From Arthrobacter silviterrae (GTDB taxonomy: Bacteria > Actinomycetota > Actinomycetes > Actinomycetales > Micrococcaceae), in assembly GCF_011045165.1 (NCBI RefSeq), contig NZ_JAAKZI010000007.1, positions 78,634-142,633 of the forward strand: a DNA stretch of 64,000 bases, written 5' to 3'. Made by a program: the position numbers and the translations under genes. This document shows, piece after piece, positions 62,625-64,000 of the stretch. The notes under the pieces were generated by a model. That model searched no databases and was not told where the DNA came from. It saw nothing but the letters and a program-made list of their open reading frames with translations. Positions within the stretch are counted from its first letter, which is position 1, and each line of letters starts with the position of its first letter.

Positions 62625-63872
62625 TCAGCTTCGCGGGGCCGTGCGGTCTGGAGGGCGGTCCGCGGACTGGCGGGCGGGAGCGGCCAGCCGGCCCACCACG
62701 AGGGCGGTTTGGAGGACGAAAGCCTCCCGGGGAATGAGCGGGTCCCAGCCGGTGACGTCGCAGACCCTGCGCAGGCGGTAGCGCACGGTGTTGGAATGGA
62801 CGAAAAGGTCGCGGGCGGCCGCCTCGAGGGAATGCCCCAGCTGCAGGTAGCTGTTCAGCGTGTCCACCAGCCCGTTGGACGCAGCCACCAGAGGCCGGTA
62901 AATGTGGGTGAGCAGGGCCCTGCGGGCGGACTCGTCCCCGCCAATGACCCGCTCGGGCCACAGGTCGTCCGCCGACACAGGCCGCGGCGCCGCCGACCAG
63001 CCACGTGCCACCGCCATGCCGGCAAAGGCCGCCTTGGCCGATGCCGTGGCATCCGCCAGGGTCTGGGCCAGCGGGCCGTACACCACGGGTCCGGGCGCAA
63101 ACAGTTCGCCGAGGCGCAGGTAGGCAGTTTCCGGGTCGGCCACCTCGCCCAGGACCAGGATGAGCCGGTCGCCCTGGATGCCCACCATCACGTCCGAGGC
63201 GAAACGTCCGGCGGCCCGGCGCAGGGTGGCCAGGAACGTGGCATCGGCTTCGGCAGGTGCCGGGCCCACCATGATGGTGAAGCGGCTGTGTGATGTCCAG
63301 CCCAAGGCTGAAATGCGGGACTGCAGGGCATCGGTGTTTTCCCCGCGCAGGATCCCGTCCACGGCGAGGGCCTCAAGCCTGGTGTCCCAGGCCCCGCGGT
63401 TTTCCGCGGCCCGGGCATAGACGTCGGCGGCGGCAAAGGCCACTTCGCGGGAGTACCGCAGCACGGCTTCGCGCAGGTCCACCTGGTCGTTGGCGCTGGC
63501 CAGCTCAGGCACCCGATCCTCCACCACCTGGACCACCGTCCGGATGAGCTGCAGGGCGCGCTGGAGGCTGATGGACCGCGTCAGTTCGGTGGGTGCCGTG
63601 CCAAAAACATCGGAGAGCACCCAGCTGGGGGAAGACGGGTGCTCGTACCAGGACACAAATGCGGAAATGCCATTTTGGGCCACGAGCCCCAGGGACGACC
63701 GTTCATCGGCGCTCAACCGCCTGTACCACGGCAGGGTGCCCTCAAGCTCCCGCAACATCAGGGTGGACAGCGGCCCAATGTTGGCCCGGAGACGGTTCAG
63801 GGTCTCGGAGGTCTTCGCCACGGCCGGAGCCGCTGCCGGGGATGTTGCCGCACGTTGGGTCTTGGGTGCCAT
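62625..63872 (-). CDS. fasR: PucR/CdaR-type regulator of fatty-acid synthesis (FasR-like)
   Basis: The 415 residues lack a receiver domain and end in the PucR C-terminal helix-turn-helix: ALLTHIYRPLVAASNGLVDTLNSYLQLGHSLEAAARDLFVHSNTVRYRLRRVCDVTGWDP. The N-terminal part (LRANIGPLSTLMLRELEGTLPWYRRLSADERSSLGLVAQNGISAFVSWYE) matches the actinobacterial protein before fabD. In Streptomyces that protein, FasR, activates the fab operon. The name rests on position and family. It starts at 63872 (ATG). The last 128 bases of the window after it hold no feature I can support. Confidence 0.88.
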   Translation of the reverse strand: MAPKTQRAATSPAAAPAVAKTSETLNRLRANIGPLSTLMLRELEGTLPWYRRLSADERSSLGLVAQNGISAFVSWYEHPSSPSWVLSDVFGTAPTELTRSISLQRALQLIRTVVQVVEDRVPELASANDQVDLREAVLRYSREVAFAAADVYARAAENRGAWDTRLEALAVDGILRGENTDALQSRISALGWTSHSRFTIMVGPAPAEADATFLATLRRAAGRFASDVMVGIQGDRLILVLGEVADPETAYLRLGELFAPGPVVYGPLAQTLADATASAKAAFAGMAVARGWSAAPRPVSADDLWPERVIGGDESARRALLTHIYRPLVAASNGLVDTLNSYLQLGHSLEAAARDLFVHSNTVRYRLRRVCDVTGWDPLIPREAFVLQTALVVGRLAAPARQSADRPPDRTAPRS

Positions 63873-64000
63873 TCCTTGAGGATATGTCCTTTGCCCCCCG
63901 TAATGGTTAATTGTGTGGATTCAACAAGGCGCGCCCCGCCGCACTGGCCGGAGCCGGGGTGCGGAACGGGGCGCGCGTGGAGTTGTTTCCATCCCCCCGA

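Overview
The window is about 64 kb of high-GC DNA, almost fully coding, from the chromosome of an actinobacterium most like Arthrobacter and relatives (Micrococcaceae). This rests on gene order and protein character: DUF3145, DUF2469, a PucR-type FasR next to fabD-fabH-acpP-fabF, a fused OleBC, and frequent GTG/TTG starts. I saw no rRNA or tRNA gene, no CRISPR array and no prophage.

The backbone is the conserved housekeeping block of this phylum: (DAK2 protein)-recG-rsmD ... coaD-yceD-rpmF-rnc-mutM ... smc-ftsY-amt-glnK ... ffh ... rpsP-khpA-rimM-trmD-rplS-lepB-lepB-rnhB-DUF2469-yraN-comM-dprA-xerC, then DUF3145 and the type II fatty-acid synthase genes read on the minus strand with their PucR regulator. 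Together these cover DNA repair, ribosome maturation, protein targeting and export (ftsY, ffh, two signal peptidases), ammonium uptake and sensing, competence-type DNA handling and membrane lipid synthesis.

The backbone is interrupted at four places. (1) Between rsmD and coaD (3.6-7.3 kb) lie a flotillin/NfeD-like pair and, on the minus strand, an aminotransferase and a spermidine-synthase-like protein. (2) Between mutM and smc (10.9-16.9 kb) lie an orphan AbiEi-like/DUF559 gene and a complete oleA-oleBC-oleD operon for head-to-head condensation of fatty acyl chains into long-chain olefins. (3) Between glnK and ffh, where glnD is often found, lies a glucose-6-phosphate dehydrogenase on the minus strand. 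(4) Between ffh and rpsP lie about 18 kb of accessory genes (28.9-47.4 kb): a five-domain peptide-type ABC importer, a hydrolase with a degenerate active site, a decayed island, thiC with its TPP riboswitch, a GNAT enzyme, a three-gene unit ending in an HD-GYP/LuxR regulator, and a ring-cleavage-type VOC protein.

The decayed island (35.9-39.7 kb) is the most unusual part. Two degenerate copies of an IS1380-type transposase fragment flank a frameshifted TetR gene, a frameshifted saccharopine-dehydrogenase-like gene and an intact EVE-HNH protein that resembles a modification-dependent (type IV) restriction enzyme but lacks the usual HNH histidine. Other points worth attention are a short repeat inserted in frame in recG, a probable ATT start codon for yceD supported by promoter and Shine-Dalgarno placement, 32-bp tandem repeats after smc, and a strong terminator-like hairpin inside the rpsP-rimM operon.
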